DNA from: Fistulifera solaris | Lineage: Eukaryota > Bacillariophyta > Bacillariophyceae > Naviculales > Stauroneidaceae | Length of the DNA stretch: 64,000 bases | Assembly: GCA_030295235.1 (NCBI GenBank) | Contig: AP026137.1 | Location: forward strand, 496,001-560,000 | Direction of reading: 5' to 3' | In this document: positions 12,257-22,035 of the stretch, in pieces | Layout: every line of letters begins with the position of its first letter | Numbering within the stretch: the stretch's first letter is position 1 | Notes under the pieces: model-generated | Database searches by the model: none | The model's input: only the letters and a program-made list of their open reading frames with translations | Told to the model about the DNA's origin: nothing | Position numbers and translations under genes: made by a program

Positions 12257-13164
12257 ATGAAGAAGACTTACTTCACCATGGAACCTTCGTTCGAAGCGAA
12301 GAGTCCACCGGCTTCAAGAAGACGGGGATCGAAAGCGGATTCGACCAGCGATGACACAGAGGGGAGCTTGGATTATTCGTCAGGTAACAGCACTAGATCC
12401 ACCGATAGCAGTTTTGCGGACATTTTGAAAGTTTTGGAAGGACCCGAAATGACAGCAGATTTAGCAAATTATCTGAAACAACAACAAAAGCCAACGAATA
12501 GAGATGATAAATCTATAGCCGAATCGTCGCTCGCGTACAGTTACGCGGATGGAGAGTCTCAAATGATGCGATCTCATTTCACCGGTGGCGGGTCTCTGGC
12601 CTACAGCGCCATGACGGATGGAGAATCGCACATGGTACGATCTCATTGGACTGGGACCGATGCGTCTACATTGCAAGGGGCTGATTTTGTGACAACCATT
12701 CCAGGGTAAGTTATAACACAATTCAGATTCAGCCTTTACTAAACCTACCTCAAACTTGACTCACTTTGTGAACACAGGCCACTCAGTGATTCGTCGACAG
12801 GGGGAACTCGACAACCGCCACCCACAGTGGATGGACCTCTATCCATCAACGACCAACTATTGTTCTCTCCTGCTGAGCACGAGGACAGTATGAAATTAAG
12901 GAAGCAACGCAAGAAGCAACGAAAGCACGAACAGAAACTGCGCCAATTACATGAACAACAGCTTAAAGAGCGACAAGAGCAACAGCTGAAAGACCGACAG
13001 CTTTCACAAACTCCACCACAGCATAAACCGCCATCGCCGTTGGAACGACCTCCCAAATCCTCCCCGTGTCTCATGAGGATCCAAAGGTTGAAGAGGATGA
13101 TATCTGGTACGCGAAGTGGTGGGTCCTTTGCTTTCCAGAATTTCAGATACGTTCTAAGCCATAA
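12257..13164 (+). CDS. Ser-rich, Q/K-rich coiled-coil protein with WYAKWW motif
   Basis: Two exons: 12257-12705 and 12778 onward, with a 72-bp intron (GTAAGT...CACAG). The first half is Ser/Asp-rich and holds a duplicated motif (ADGESQMMRSHFTGGGSLAYS, then TDGESHMVRSHWTG). The second half is a strongly charged coiled coil (KQRKKQRKHEQKLRQLHEQQ). After a one-base frame change at C4 13062-13065 the protein ends DDIWYAKWWVLCFPEFQ and stops at 13164. I recall similar aromatic tails in diatom hypothetical proteins but cannot give a function. Without the frame change the ORF runs to 13201 with an unconvincing tail. The start could also be the ATG at 12278. Confidence 0.6.
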
Positions 13165-13222
13165 ACAATACACGCTAGTTTTTTGTATTGACAAACAGTA
13201 ATCGCAAAGTGTTTAGTCGATC

Positions 13223-13998
13223 TTAGCCGATAATGGTCGCATCGCGCGACATGACGCTAGCGGCAAATTTGACCAAGAAGACCGCCTTTTTCCGATCTCC
13301 TTCTTCTACCGTATGTGCTGTAACACGCGCAGGGAATCCTGCTCCCTGTAGCATGCCCGCAATGATCCCCGAAATGTACGCATCTACAGACAATCCTCCC
13401 AGATCAGCGGGGACACTGACACTTGTGCTGTAGTAAAATGCGTTAGAATGAAACCAAAGGATGTCAGACCCGATGTTTCACCCTTGCCTGTTCTCTGTTT
13501 ACACAACTGAGCTTGTTTCCTCTTACCTTGTTATGGGCGCGTAGTCAACAATCATAAACTCGTCGGCATGATCGATACTTTTCTCTAAAGAGTCAGCAGC
13601 CTTCCCAAAAAGAGCTTTCCATGCCGTCGTTGAAACAAACTGCAACATGTTCATCAATTTGGTTTGTCGCGTGTAATCTCTAGCTCGATAGGCCAACAAT
13701 TCGAGAACTTTAAGTCCGACTCCGTACCCCGCTGCTTCGAGACGATGCTCTAAGGCACTCACCGAGTCGACACGACTTTGATGATATTGCACCATTTCGG
13801 AAAACAAGTAACTAAAGGCACTTAAGCTGACATTTTGCTCGGCAGATCTTATCGCATAAAGGAAGAGAATCACAATGAGATGTGGTTGCAGGCAAGCGAC
13901 AGATCACACTCGATTGTGATAAAAGTTATCCTCCCTTACCGTTGCGATCGACCAACTGGACGGTCCAGGATAGTGCTATTGCTAAGAAATCGACTCAT
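13223..13998 (-). CDS. TRAPPC5: TRAPP complex subunit 5 (Trs31/Bet3 family)
   Basis: A core subunit of the TRAPP tethering complex, which acts as a Rab1/Ypt1 exchange factor in ER-Golgi and Golgi traffic. Three exons join in frame: 13998-13940, 13847-13527 and 13427-13223, making 194 residues, close to the usual 185-190. Introns are 92 bp (GTAAGG...ATAAG) and 99 bp (GTAAGA...CTACAG). Family marks: ILDRPVG at the N-terminus, EQNVSLSAFSYLFSEMVQYH, GYGVGLKVLELLAYR, LQFVSTTAWKALFGKAADSL, DEFMIVDYAP, and the C-terminal VDAYISGIIAGMLQGAGFPA then AVFLVKF. No frame disruption. The first exon is short and was placed from splice motifs and the match to the family N-terminus. Confidence 0.93.
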
Positions 13999-14255
13999 CA
14001 AGACAGTGATAAGCGGTTTAAAGAAGATACAAGGATGATAAGGAATAATACTCTGTTTTATTTGTCTTTGACGAATCCTCGAGACGTATAAACTCCGCCG
14101 CGCCGTCGCGTCGTCAAACGGTTGGGTGTTTGGCTACAATAGGGATCAGCATAATTAACTCCAGTGTCTACTGATTTCCGACTCCTCAACCCTCAACTGA
14201 TTTTCAGTCCCGAGACGACACTATAGGTTTTATTGACTTAAGTTGAGACGTTGAG

Positions 14256-14731
14256 CTAGAAAAAATACGGCTACGCCCTGGGATGTGGGGCTTCTGAGTC
14301 ACGACCATTTTGTAAAAAAGTTGCTCGTCTCCGTCGTTGTCTGTCATCCTGTCACCCTCGCCGCTGCTGTCAACACGTGAAATAACGATATTTATTTAAA
14401 CACGATTATAGACAAAATAACGCGGGCTTTATCTCTTGATGATATTAAAAAGTGATATCTAATTTATTTGGTCTATAATCGAATCTAAAATACATTGTAT
14501 TTCAATGGCAAAGGTTGGCCATGGTGCCGCGATGTGCCTCGATGGAGTTTTCGAAAAAAAAGAGCGGAGCTCGAGGGTACACAAAAGATTGGCAGTGCGG
14601 GCGGCTGCCTCGTCGAATGCGATATTTTTTAAAGATTTTGTCATGGTGAGCATTTTGGTATGGCGTAGAAAGTAGTCAACGGTCGTGACTCAGAAGCCCC
14701 ACATCCCAGGGCGTAGCCGTATTTTTTCTAG
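14256..14731. mobile_element. MITE-like element with long TIRs and 7-bp TSD
   Basis: Perfect inverted repeats of about 51 bp bound the element: 14255-14306 and 14681-14732 are exact reverse complements, beginning CTAGAAAAAATACGGCTACG. The 7-bp direct repeat CGTTGAG flanks it at 14249-14255 and 14732-14738 and looks like the target-site duplication. The 374-bp interior has no plausible transposase ORF, so this is a non-autonomous DNA element. The perfect TIRs suggest recent insertion. I could not assign a superfamily; hAT normally gives 8 bp and Mutator 9 bp. Confidence 0.88.
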
Positions 14732-15048
14732 CGTTGAGTCAGGATGCGATCGCATTAAATAAGGACAATTAGCTTTCTTGATACGTGGACATCTTCCGAA
14801 ACCCATGGTGGCATGTTATTTTCATTTGCGTATGAGTTGGGACAGCTTTTCCTTGCACATTTGAAGCGGTGGTACTAACGCAAACTTCGGGCGTCCTTAG
14901 AAAAGCGGTTTTGTACGTGACTACGATGGACGTCAAAATAATATAAGGACACACTATCAGCCCACTAAACCTATGACCTATGCCAGTCAAATTTTAGCAA
15001 GTACGTAAGCAGCAGTATTCTTTTCAATGAGGAAAGTGGCTCTTCAAT

Positions 15049-15471
15049 TTATGTACTGCTTTTCTTTGGCGCAATCTTCTTTGACACCCAATTGCAGCCT
15101 TTTACAAACCCTTCCGACGTCTTTTTTGTTACTTTGTGCTTTCTATCAAATTCTTTCACTCGCTCCCCCGCGTGCGATGCCATATTTCCTGTCGCCCTCG
15201 CGACATCACCTACGGCTCCCTTTCCCTTTGCAGCCACAGCAGCAGCCCCTCCTGCAGCCACAAGCCCTATGACGGGTCCAGCAAGAACCAATCCCGCAAT
15301 ACCACCCACAGCCGCGGCGCCGCCTATTTGTCGACGGCGGTCTTGCGGCGGACTCCTCGTCGCTTCGCTGGCTTTATTGACGCCATCTGTCCCGGTTCCC
15401 TGCTCTTCTTGATATTCGAAATGCACGTCCGGTTCCGTCCACGGTGAAGATGGTGTATTGGTGGTGGACAT
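15049..15471 (-). CDS. Small glycine/alanine-rich (glycine-zipper-like) protein
   Basis: A single-exon ORF of 140 residues with no frame disruption. An acidic N-terminus with aromatic residues (EPDVHFEYQEEQ) leads to a basic RRRQI, then a 40-residue Gly/Ala/Val stretch with regular small residues (GGIAGLVLAGPVIGLVAAGG). That pattern suits a membrane-inserting glycine zipper. A Lys-rich amphipathic tail ends WVSKKIAPKKSST. No signal peptide is obvious. I do not recognise a named family. A role in membrane association is inferred from composition alone. Confidence 0.7.
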   Translation of the reverse strand: MSTTNTPSSPWTEPDVHFEYQEEQGTGTDGVNKASEATRSPPQDRRRQIGGAAAVGGIAGLVLAGPVIGLVAAGGAAAVAAKGKGAVGDVARATGNMASHAGERVKEFDRKHKVTKKTSEGFVKGCNWVSKKIAPKKSST

Positions 15472-15650
15472 CTTGAATCAAAAAAGAGAATCAATATATT
15501 AAAGGCAAGAAAAAAAGGTGAAAATGGATGCGTTCGTGCTGTTACTTTTTGTGTTTCGGTTGGAAAATATCGTCGTCGCGGAACTTTTTCTCGCGTGTCG
15601 CGGTGTGCGAACACGAATGAAAAACTGACGTATGATGGACGGACATATCT

Positions 15651-16887
15651 TCAGTCACGCTGTGAATCACGAATTCGAATGTGTTCTTGAATAGCATCGC
15701 GGTGTGACGAATTCACTTCTCCTAACTTTCTGATTTGAAAAATACGCGGTCGGTGCCGATCGGGTTCATAGGAAGACGAATGCTGCAACTGAAATTGAGC
15801 ATGCAGCTCGTCTAGTCGGTCGCAACATTGTTCTTGTATCGACGCAACCGTCCCCAGCACAGTGCACTCCATCAATTGATGAAAGCGTGACCAGGACTGC
15901 CCTCGATTCGGTTGACACATCCAAATGGATCCACCTACGCGCGTATGACGCAAGATCGTCCACAAAAGTTGACCATGCCATTCTTCAAAGTGCGTACAGT
16001 CAGAGACCAAAGTTGAGTCGGCCGAGCAGAGCAAAGTTTCGTCGTCGTAGTTCCAACGAAGAAGATTGCACTCAATCCGAGACGAATCTGTGGAGTTGGT
16101 TTGTCTAAGGAGACGTAGATTGATACGATTGTTCCAGACACAGTCGGTGTGGCCATCGGTAATGAATATGTGCGAGCAGATCCCGTCTCCCGCCAGTGCC
16201 GCTACACCAGCCATGCCAGCCCCCACTTCGAGCAGTGTCATTCCCTGAGCTATGTGACAAGCACCAGGTCGCCACAGATACCACGCCAACACAATTTCAC
16301 AATCCCAAACACAAATGTTTTCCCGTATTGTCAATGGCTTCTGTTTGTGCATGGTGGTGGCTCGTTAACTCATGTAATGACTTGCGGGCAGTCCTTGATC
16401 GTTCTCGTGTATACATCTTTGCATGAGGCAACGAGTAACATTTCACCTGCACATCATTTGCATCGACATGTGGAGTCAATAAGAGCATCTGCGACGGGTA
16501 ATTCTGAAATTCGATCGTATGCGGGGACAGAAATTCTTTTAATCGACTTTGTTGAATGTTTTCACTGATAGATATCGTCCAAAAATTGCGTTTCGGGTCG
16601 ACTGCAAGTAATGCCCACACTATCAAAGCGAATTGCTCTTCGTCGCGTTCATCTTTTAAAGCATCTTCGAATGACTTTATCAAAATGTTTATTTTATGAA
16701 CCGGCTCACACGGAATCAGATGAGAACTATAGCCAGGAAATTGATGAATACTGCGAGCTTCGTCGGGTACAACTTCCCTCAGTAAAGCTGCACGAAGTAG
16801 TTTCCAACGTCCTTTTGCTCGCGACGATTTATCAGCGGCTACTGGTGAAGAAATGTGATCTGATGAGGTTGTTTCATTACTTTGCAT
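15651..16887 (-). CDS. CAMKMT: Calmodulin-lysine N-methyltransferase
   Basis: A class I SAM-dependent methyltransferase of the METTL21/CaM-KMT group, which trimethylates a lysine of calmodulin. The N-terminal RWKLLR motif matches the family. After an N-terminal region of about 190 residues comes DNTG, then CVWDCEIVLAW, then the SAM-binding motif LLEVGAGMAGVAAL, then ITDGH and WNNRINLRLL. The frame changes by one base at the four-base T run 16318-16321 (A on the coding strand). Removing one base there gives DNTGNICVWDCEIVLAW, directly comparable to DNTGNVCIWPSEEVLAYY of the human enzyme as I recall it. That makes a sequence error almost certain. The start at 16887 is the first ATG of the homologous segment. 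Confidence 0.82.
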
Positions 16888-17313
16888 GATAAAGACGTAA
16901 TGATTGTTTTTCTTGTTATCATCGTGTCGAACAAAAAAGTGGAAGGGTGCAAAACGGGCGAAGCAAAGACGACGGCGCAAAACTAGGGAGCCAAAATAAT
17001 TATGAAGAACCATGACGTAAAATCTAGGGCCATGAGACCACCAACTGCAAATGTTACTTACTGTAACAACAATCCTGAGAAATAGTTTCACCTGCGGTAA
17101 AATAGATTCATTTATAAGACGAACTTGCTTGCCTCCAGACAAGACTATGACGAAACTGAGATATACGGTGCGAAGCTCACAATGCGTACAAAAGTGACAC
17201 AAATTGTTATTACTGCTACGGTAGGTTTACAAGTCAACAGCGATCTAAGCTCTGCTTTAGGGCCAGAGGGAGGTTATCACTCGCTCTCATTGCGGTTATT
17301 TTCTAATGTGACC
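16888..17313. other. Intergenic region
   Basis: This space lies between CaM-KMT and the 3' end of the F-box gene, both on minus. A GTAAGT at about 17062 and a TTTGCAG just after it on the minus strand could belong to a 5' UTR intron of CaM-KMT. Overlapping ORFs at 17125-17529 are antisense to the F-box tail and not coding. Confidence 0.35.
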
Positions 17314-18336
17314 TCAAAAATCCTCTTCGTCGTCATTGTCGCCGTACATGCCGTAATCAAAAGCATCATCACTGTACATAGTCTCGTGATCGTCAAAGTA
17401 GTCATCATCATCATTCTCCTCGTCAAATTCGTATGCCAGAGAAAAACTATGAAGGCAATCTTTCGACTTCCAATTAAAATAGGATGTGCACTATCACCTA
17501 TCTCCGGATTGTGCCTTGTCACGAACTGAAACGGCAAACTGTCGACAGAAGGGGAGCAATCGGGGTTGCTAGACGAAATCTGTTGCACCTCTGATGCATC
17601 GGACGAGTAATGTAGTTGTAGATCTGGCGGTGGACCCCCTTTTTTTGGAACAGATCAAACTCACAAGTGTCACAAACAGATCAGAATTCACATGATCCCT
17701 CGTAAAGTTAGTGACATTGCTGGTGTCGAGATGAAACTGAACATCCGAATCATCAAATACTGACTGGAATCCCAACCACTCTAGGCCGCCACTCATACCG
17801 AATACGTCCGAGACTTTCGTCAGAGATCCGTCTTGCTTACGAAGAAGGTCGTCGATTGGTATGATCAGATCCGATTTTGGGTTGTAGTCCCGAAGAAAGC
17901 CTTCCCACAATATTTTATCCTGATGCATGAATTGAACAAAAAACAAATAGCACATGTTATCTCGTAGCCCATTTGCTAATTTGGGGACCTTTCCGTGCAG
18001 TTCGGCACAACTACAGTAACGGCTACAACTATATCCCCACTCTTCGGTTTTCTTGACGTGCAGAGACATTTCTTGGGCGAATTCGCTGCATCGCTCAAAC
18101 GACAAGACCCGTTGACGGCAATCAGATAAAGACAAGATGGGACTTTCCCGAGGATATTGCCGTGACAGTAGCAAAACGTCATCTCTCGCTTTGAATTCTT
18201 TGTACACTGCATTTTCGTCCAGATCTTTTCCATGAAACGTGCGACAGACAGCCCCTAATCGCCAGAGATCGGCGGCGCGAAGGTACTGGAGAATAGAAGA
18301 AATTTGATCGTCCGGTAAACTTAGCAATTTTGACAT
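17314..18336 (-). CDS. F-box protein with acidic C-terminal tail
   Basis: The N-terminus MSKLLSLPDDQISSILQYL followed by RLGAVCRTF is a compact F-box, which recruits substrates to SCF (Skp1-cullin) ubiquitin ligases. The next roughly 200 residues are unrecognised, with conserved-looking Cys (CSRYCSCAEL) and a WLGFQSVFDDSDVQFHLD stretch. At the T7 run 17640-17646 (A on the coding strand) a one-base change moves to a frame reading CSKKGGPPPDLQLHYSSDA. A second change before about 17470 leads to the tail SLAYEFDEENDDDDYFDD...DNDDEEDF, clearly the true C-terminus, with the stop at 17314-17316. I start at 18336 and not at the upstream ATG 18549, because the F-box then begins at residue 1. Substrate unknown. 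Confidence 0.72.
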
Positions 18337-18581
18337 TTCGAAGAGAAGGGATCGACAGAGGTTAGCAAAGATTTCCAGATTGATTTTGATGAACGCTGAA
18401 TAGAGAATATGCGATTGCCAATGCCATGTACCTTGTTTTATTGTAAACAATGAGCATTGTCTGTGCGGTCTTTGGTCGCGTGTGTCGCGTTTAACTGGTA
18501 TTCTGTAGATCTCGTCCGCGCGCGGTCTGAATGCGCGCAATGACCGCAATTCAGTTTACCTTGCAACTAAAGAGCCAAAGA

Positions 18582-19935
18582 TTTTCTGTGTGAATGAAAT
18601 ACAAATGATCCAGAATTTCTGGACTAACCCAGATTCTCTGTATGATTGAAATACAACTGATCCAGAATTTCTGGACCAACCCAGATTCTCTGTATGATTG
18701 AAATATCACTAGTCCAGAATTGCTGGTTGATTGTTGCTTTCGTTCTGGACTGGATCACGCGTTGTTGATTCGCCGGAATCTGTTAGATTAACAGTCGCAG
18801 CATCTATCCTCTGAAGCCTCTCTCTCTGCTTCAAGTCTTTTCTTTCTCACAAGTCTTCCTTTACTTGAGAAAAGAATTGGATAAGCATCCTTTTCGCTCG
18901 ATACCGGTATTCGTTTTCTGGACCAACCCAGATTCTCTGTCAGAACGGAAAAACAACTGGTCCTGAATTTCCGTAACGCCACAGATTATCTGTATGAATG
19001 AAATACAACTGGTCAACTGGTTACCTTGCAACTAAAGAGCCAAAGATTTTCTGTGTGAATGAAATACAACTGATCCAGAATTTCTTGACCAACGCAGATT
19101 CTCTGTACCAGGTATGATTGAAATATCACTGGTCCAGAAATTCTGGACCTGCCCAGATTTTCTGTATGAATGAAAATACAACTGGTCCAGAATTTCTGGA
19201 CCAACCCAGACTTTCTGTGTGAATGAAATACAACTGGTCCAGAAATTCTGGACCAACCCAGATTCTCTGTATGAACGGAAATATCACTAGTCCAGAATTT
19301 CTGGACCAACCCCAGAATTATTTCTGGACCGACCTAGATTTTCTGTATGAACGGAAATACAACTGGTCCAGAATTTCTGGACCAGCCCAGATTTTCTGTA
19401 TGAATGAAAATACAACTGGTCCAGAATTTCTGGATCAACCCAGATTTTCTGTATCAATGAAATAACAAGTGGTCCAGAAATTCTGGACCAACCCATATTT
19501 TCTGTATGAATAAAATACAACTGGTCCAGAAATTCTGGACCAACCCATATTTTCTGTATGAATAAAATACAACTGGTCCAGAAATTCTGGACCAACCCAT
19601 ATTTTCTGTGTGAATGAAAATACAACTATTTCAGAATTTCTGGACCAGCCCATATTTTCTGTATGAATGAAATTACAACTGGTCCAGAAATTCTGGATCA
19701 ACCTAGATTTTCTGTGTGAATGAAATACAACTGGTCCAGAATTTCTGGACCAACCCAGTTTCTCTGTGTGAGTGATAATACAACTATTCCAGAATTTCTG
19801 GACCATCCCAGAGTTTCTGTGTCAAGGAAATACAACTGGTCAACTAGTTCATAATTTCTGGACAGCCCCAGATTTTCTCTATGAATGAAATACACCTGGT
19901 GCAGAATTTCTGGACCGCCACGGATTTTCTTTATG
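18582..19935. repeat. Minisatellite of ~50-60 bp units with palindromic cores
   Basis: About 20 units in direct orientation. Each has a core close to GGTCCAGAATTTCTGGACC, which is nearly self-complementary, followed by variants of AACCCAGATTTTCTGTATGA and ATGAAATACAACT. Spacing is about 50-57 bp in the densest part (19180-19830) and looser at 18600-18980. Cores alternate between AATTT and AAATT. The block lies upstream (5') of the F-box gene and downstream (3') of the desaturase gene. ORFs on either strand within it (60-120 codons) are periodic artefacts. Confidence 0.92.
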
Positions 19936-20093
19936 ATTGCTCTTTGTTTAGAACGACGTCAATCTAATTTCCGACCGATCTGCTGCTTCATTGAAGCCAC
20001 AATGACCATATCATGGCCTGTTTACTTTCATCATCATTTTCAATGCATTTTTTTGTTGCTTCGGAAGGCCTCGCAGACTTCTGCCTTCTGTAT

Positions 20094-20145
20094 TGACTAT
20101 AGGCCAAAGTGTTGTCCGTTTTCGCCACGACTGCATTTCAGTCAC
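20094..20145 (+). repeat. Dispersed repeat, copy 1 (inverted copy near 26.9 kb)
   Basis: The segment from TGACTATAGGCCAAAGTG through CACGACTGCATTTCAGT is about 85% similar to the reverse complement of 26877-26929. Both copies are intergenic. It may be a remnant of a dispersed element; no ends could be defined. Confidence 0.5.
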
Positions 20146-20296
20146 GAAGCCTTGTTTTTGGCGGGCTATTGCTATTGTTCCTCTTACTTCAAACTTTTAT
20201 TCTGCCCTAGACACTGTTGAAACTGATGCCCAACAGACATTCGAGGTAATCAGAGCTAAAAAAATCCATCATGTTTATGCGACTTAGCGTGTATTC

Positions 20297-21562
20297 TTAT
20301 TTCCGCACAACTTGCTTTTCGTTGATGAAGAACCAATTCTCATTGAATTGCTTTACAATCTCTTGCGTAAAGTTGGGCGTATCAATCTGTTTGTACAAAT
20401 GTCCTTGCCCTTGGGCTTCCAAACCCTGAACTAGCGCTTTCGTGGCCTTTTCCAATCGATAATGCGGTACTTTTTCAAAGAACAAATGATGTATAACGTG
20501 CCCATCCATCATGTGATGCGACATGCGATTGACCCACTTGCCGTAATTACGATCCACCGTTTCGAAAGCTCCTTTCTCAAACGTAAAAGTCTCGTCGGTA
20601 TACAATTTACCATCCTCACTGTGATGTTGTAAATACGTGACCATGAAGAGCCAAAAGACATGACACACCAGGGAATCATACAAACGACGGTGAAATCAGC
20701 GGTTCCCATTGAATGCCATAGCGTCGCAGCCGTCGCCAAGGATACTGCTACCGATATCAGACCGTTGCGTTTTTCGGCATCCGATTCACCCTTCCACATT
20801 CGTCCGTACAACCAAACATGTCCACCATCAGGTACACCCAATACGAGATAGACGAAATACAGAATCGGCAATTGCAAATTCCGACTCCAATGACTGAGTT
20901 TGATGAGCGGATGTAACTGATCCCGATCTTCTCGAATGAACCACTGATGTGAATAGTCACGTGTCAAATGATTATGCCCAAGATGATGTTTCTTGTGTGA
21001 TTTGGCCCACGGCACAAAGGGCGTCAAGCAAAAGACGGAATGCGCAATTTCCCCGACCACGCGATTGATCGTCTTGGATTTCGAAACAACCGAATGACCG
21101 GCATCGTGACCAATGCACCACATGCACCAGAGTGCGAACCCGGACAAGATTTGTAGGGGTGCCGCCATGGCGGCTTGTAGGATCCAGGGTGATTCGTGAT
21201 AGACGTCCGAAGTCACGACGGCATACAAAAATCCCATGGAAGTGAGGGACGGCTGCCGCGTCCACGGCAAAGTAGAATAATGATGTAGGTGTATGAATAT
21301 CAAATGTCTCTTTGGGTAGCATTTTCATGATCGTCCCGACTCTAGGGACGACTGGCTCTATATACAAATCATTCTCATCGAGTTCCGGTTGTAGTGGGTT
21401 GGACGATTGTGAAGTTGTAGTAAAGGGAGTCGACGTACTCTTTAATGCCGTTCGGCTTACACCATAAGATGTCGTCGTCCGAGTTGACAACGACGAGTAT
21501 CCCCAGCACGGTGTGGCACTTATTAAGACTGCGAGGCAGAATCGATTCACCATCATCTTCAT
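20297..21562 (-). CDS. Membrane fatty acid desaturase, probably plastid-targeted
   Basis: Di-iron acyl desaturase of the omega-3/omega-6 (FAD2/FAD6-like) superfamily. It introduces a double bond into a lipid-bound acyl chain. All three histidine boxes are present: HDAGHS, HKKHH with a nearby HNH, and HVIHH. Hydrophobic segments lie between them. There is no cytochrome b5 domain, so it is not a front-end desaturase. The N-terminus (MKMMVNRFCLAVLISATPC, then a Ser/Thr-rich stretch) looks like a signal peptide plus transit peptide, suggesting the plastid. The 421-residue span needs two compensating one-base corrections, at G3 21245-21247 and G3 20671-20673 (C runs on the coding strand). Regioselectivity cannot be read from the sequence. 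Confidence 0.82.
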
Positions 21563-22035
21563 ATGGGCTCTTTATGTTCAATAAATCAAATCTATGTACA
21601 AGATAAACAGTAGCGCACCTCTCTATGACTCTACCCGAGTTCGTCTCACGTTCTTTTGCTATCCTTTGAATAAGAAAGAAGGTGCGTTTGTGGTGGAATA
21701 GAAGAAAAACAAGAAAACGTGGCCGCGTGTCGTCCGCGTGTGTCTTTTTTTTCTTCAAAATGTGGCATCGCGAAAGTGACGTGGTGATCGGTGATCGGCA
21801 TTTTCTGGTCTGTCATTGGACCGGAATAATGAGGCCGAATGAGGCGACCGTACGCCGTACGTAGCATTGCAGCGCAATGACCTCGTTTTTGATGGCGACG
21901 ATCGATGACGAAAGATCTTTATTGCAATGCAAAAAATATTCTTCATTGTTTCATTGCAAATACAAGTAAAAAAATGAAACGTTGAAATCCTTTGAACCTT
22001 AATACAATTTTAAAAGAGGGAAATACACGTCACAA
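21563..22035. other. Divergent promoter region
   Basis: A 470-bp space between the desaturase (minus) and the SohB-like protease (plus), expected to contain both promoters. Short ORFs of 60-127 codons here overlap on both strands and have no protein character. No known element was recognised. Confidence 0.4.

Noticed and set aside
18788-19895. Series of minus-strand ORFs with periodic WFxTSCI and HTENLGWS phrases
   Set aside because: They are translations of the minisatellite, occur in several frames, and have no start context or family.
18582-19935. Repeat block as a CRISPR array
   Set aside because: The context is eukaryotic, the units are contiguous and variable without unique spacers, and the palindrome is part of a continuous minisatellite unit.
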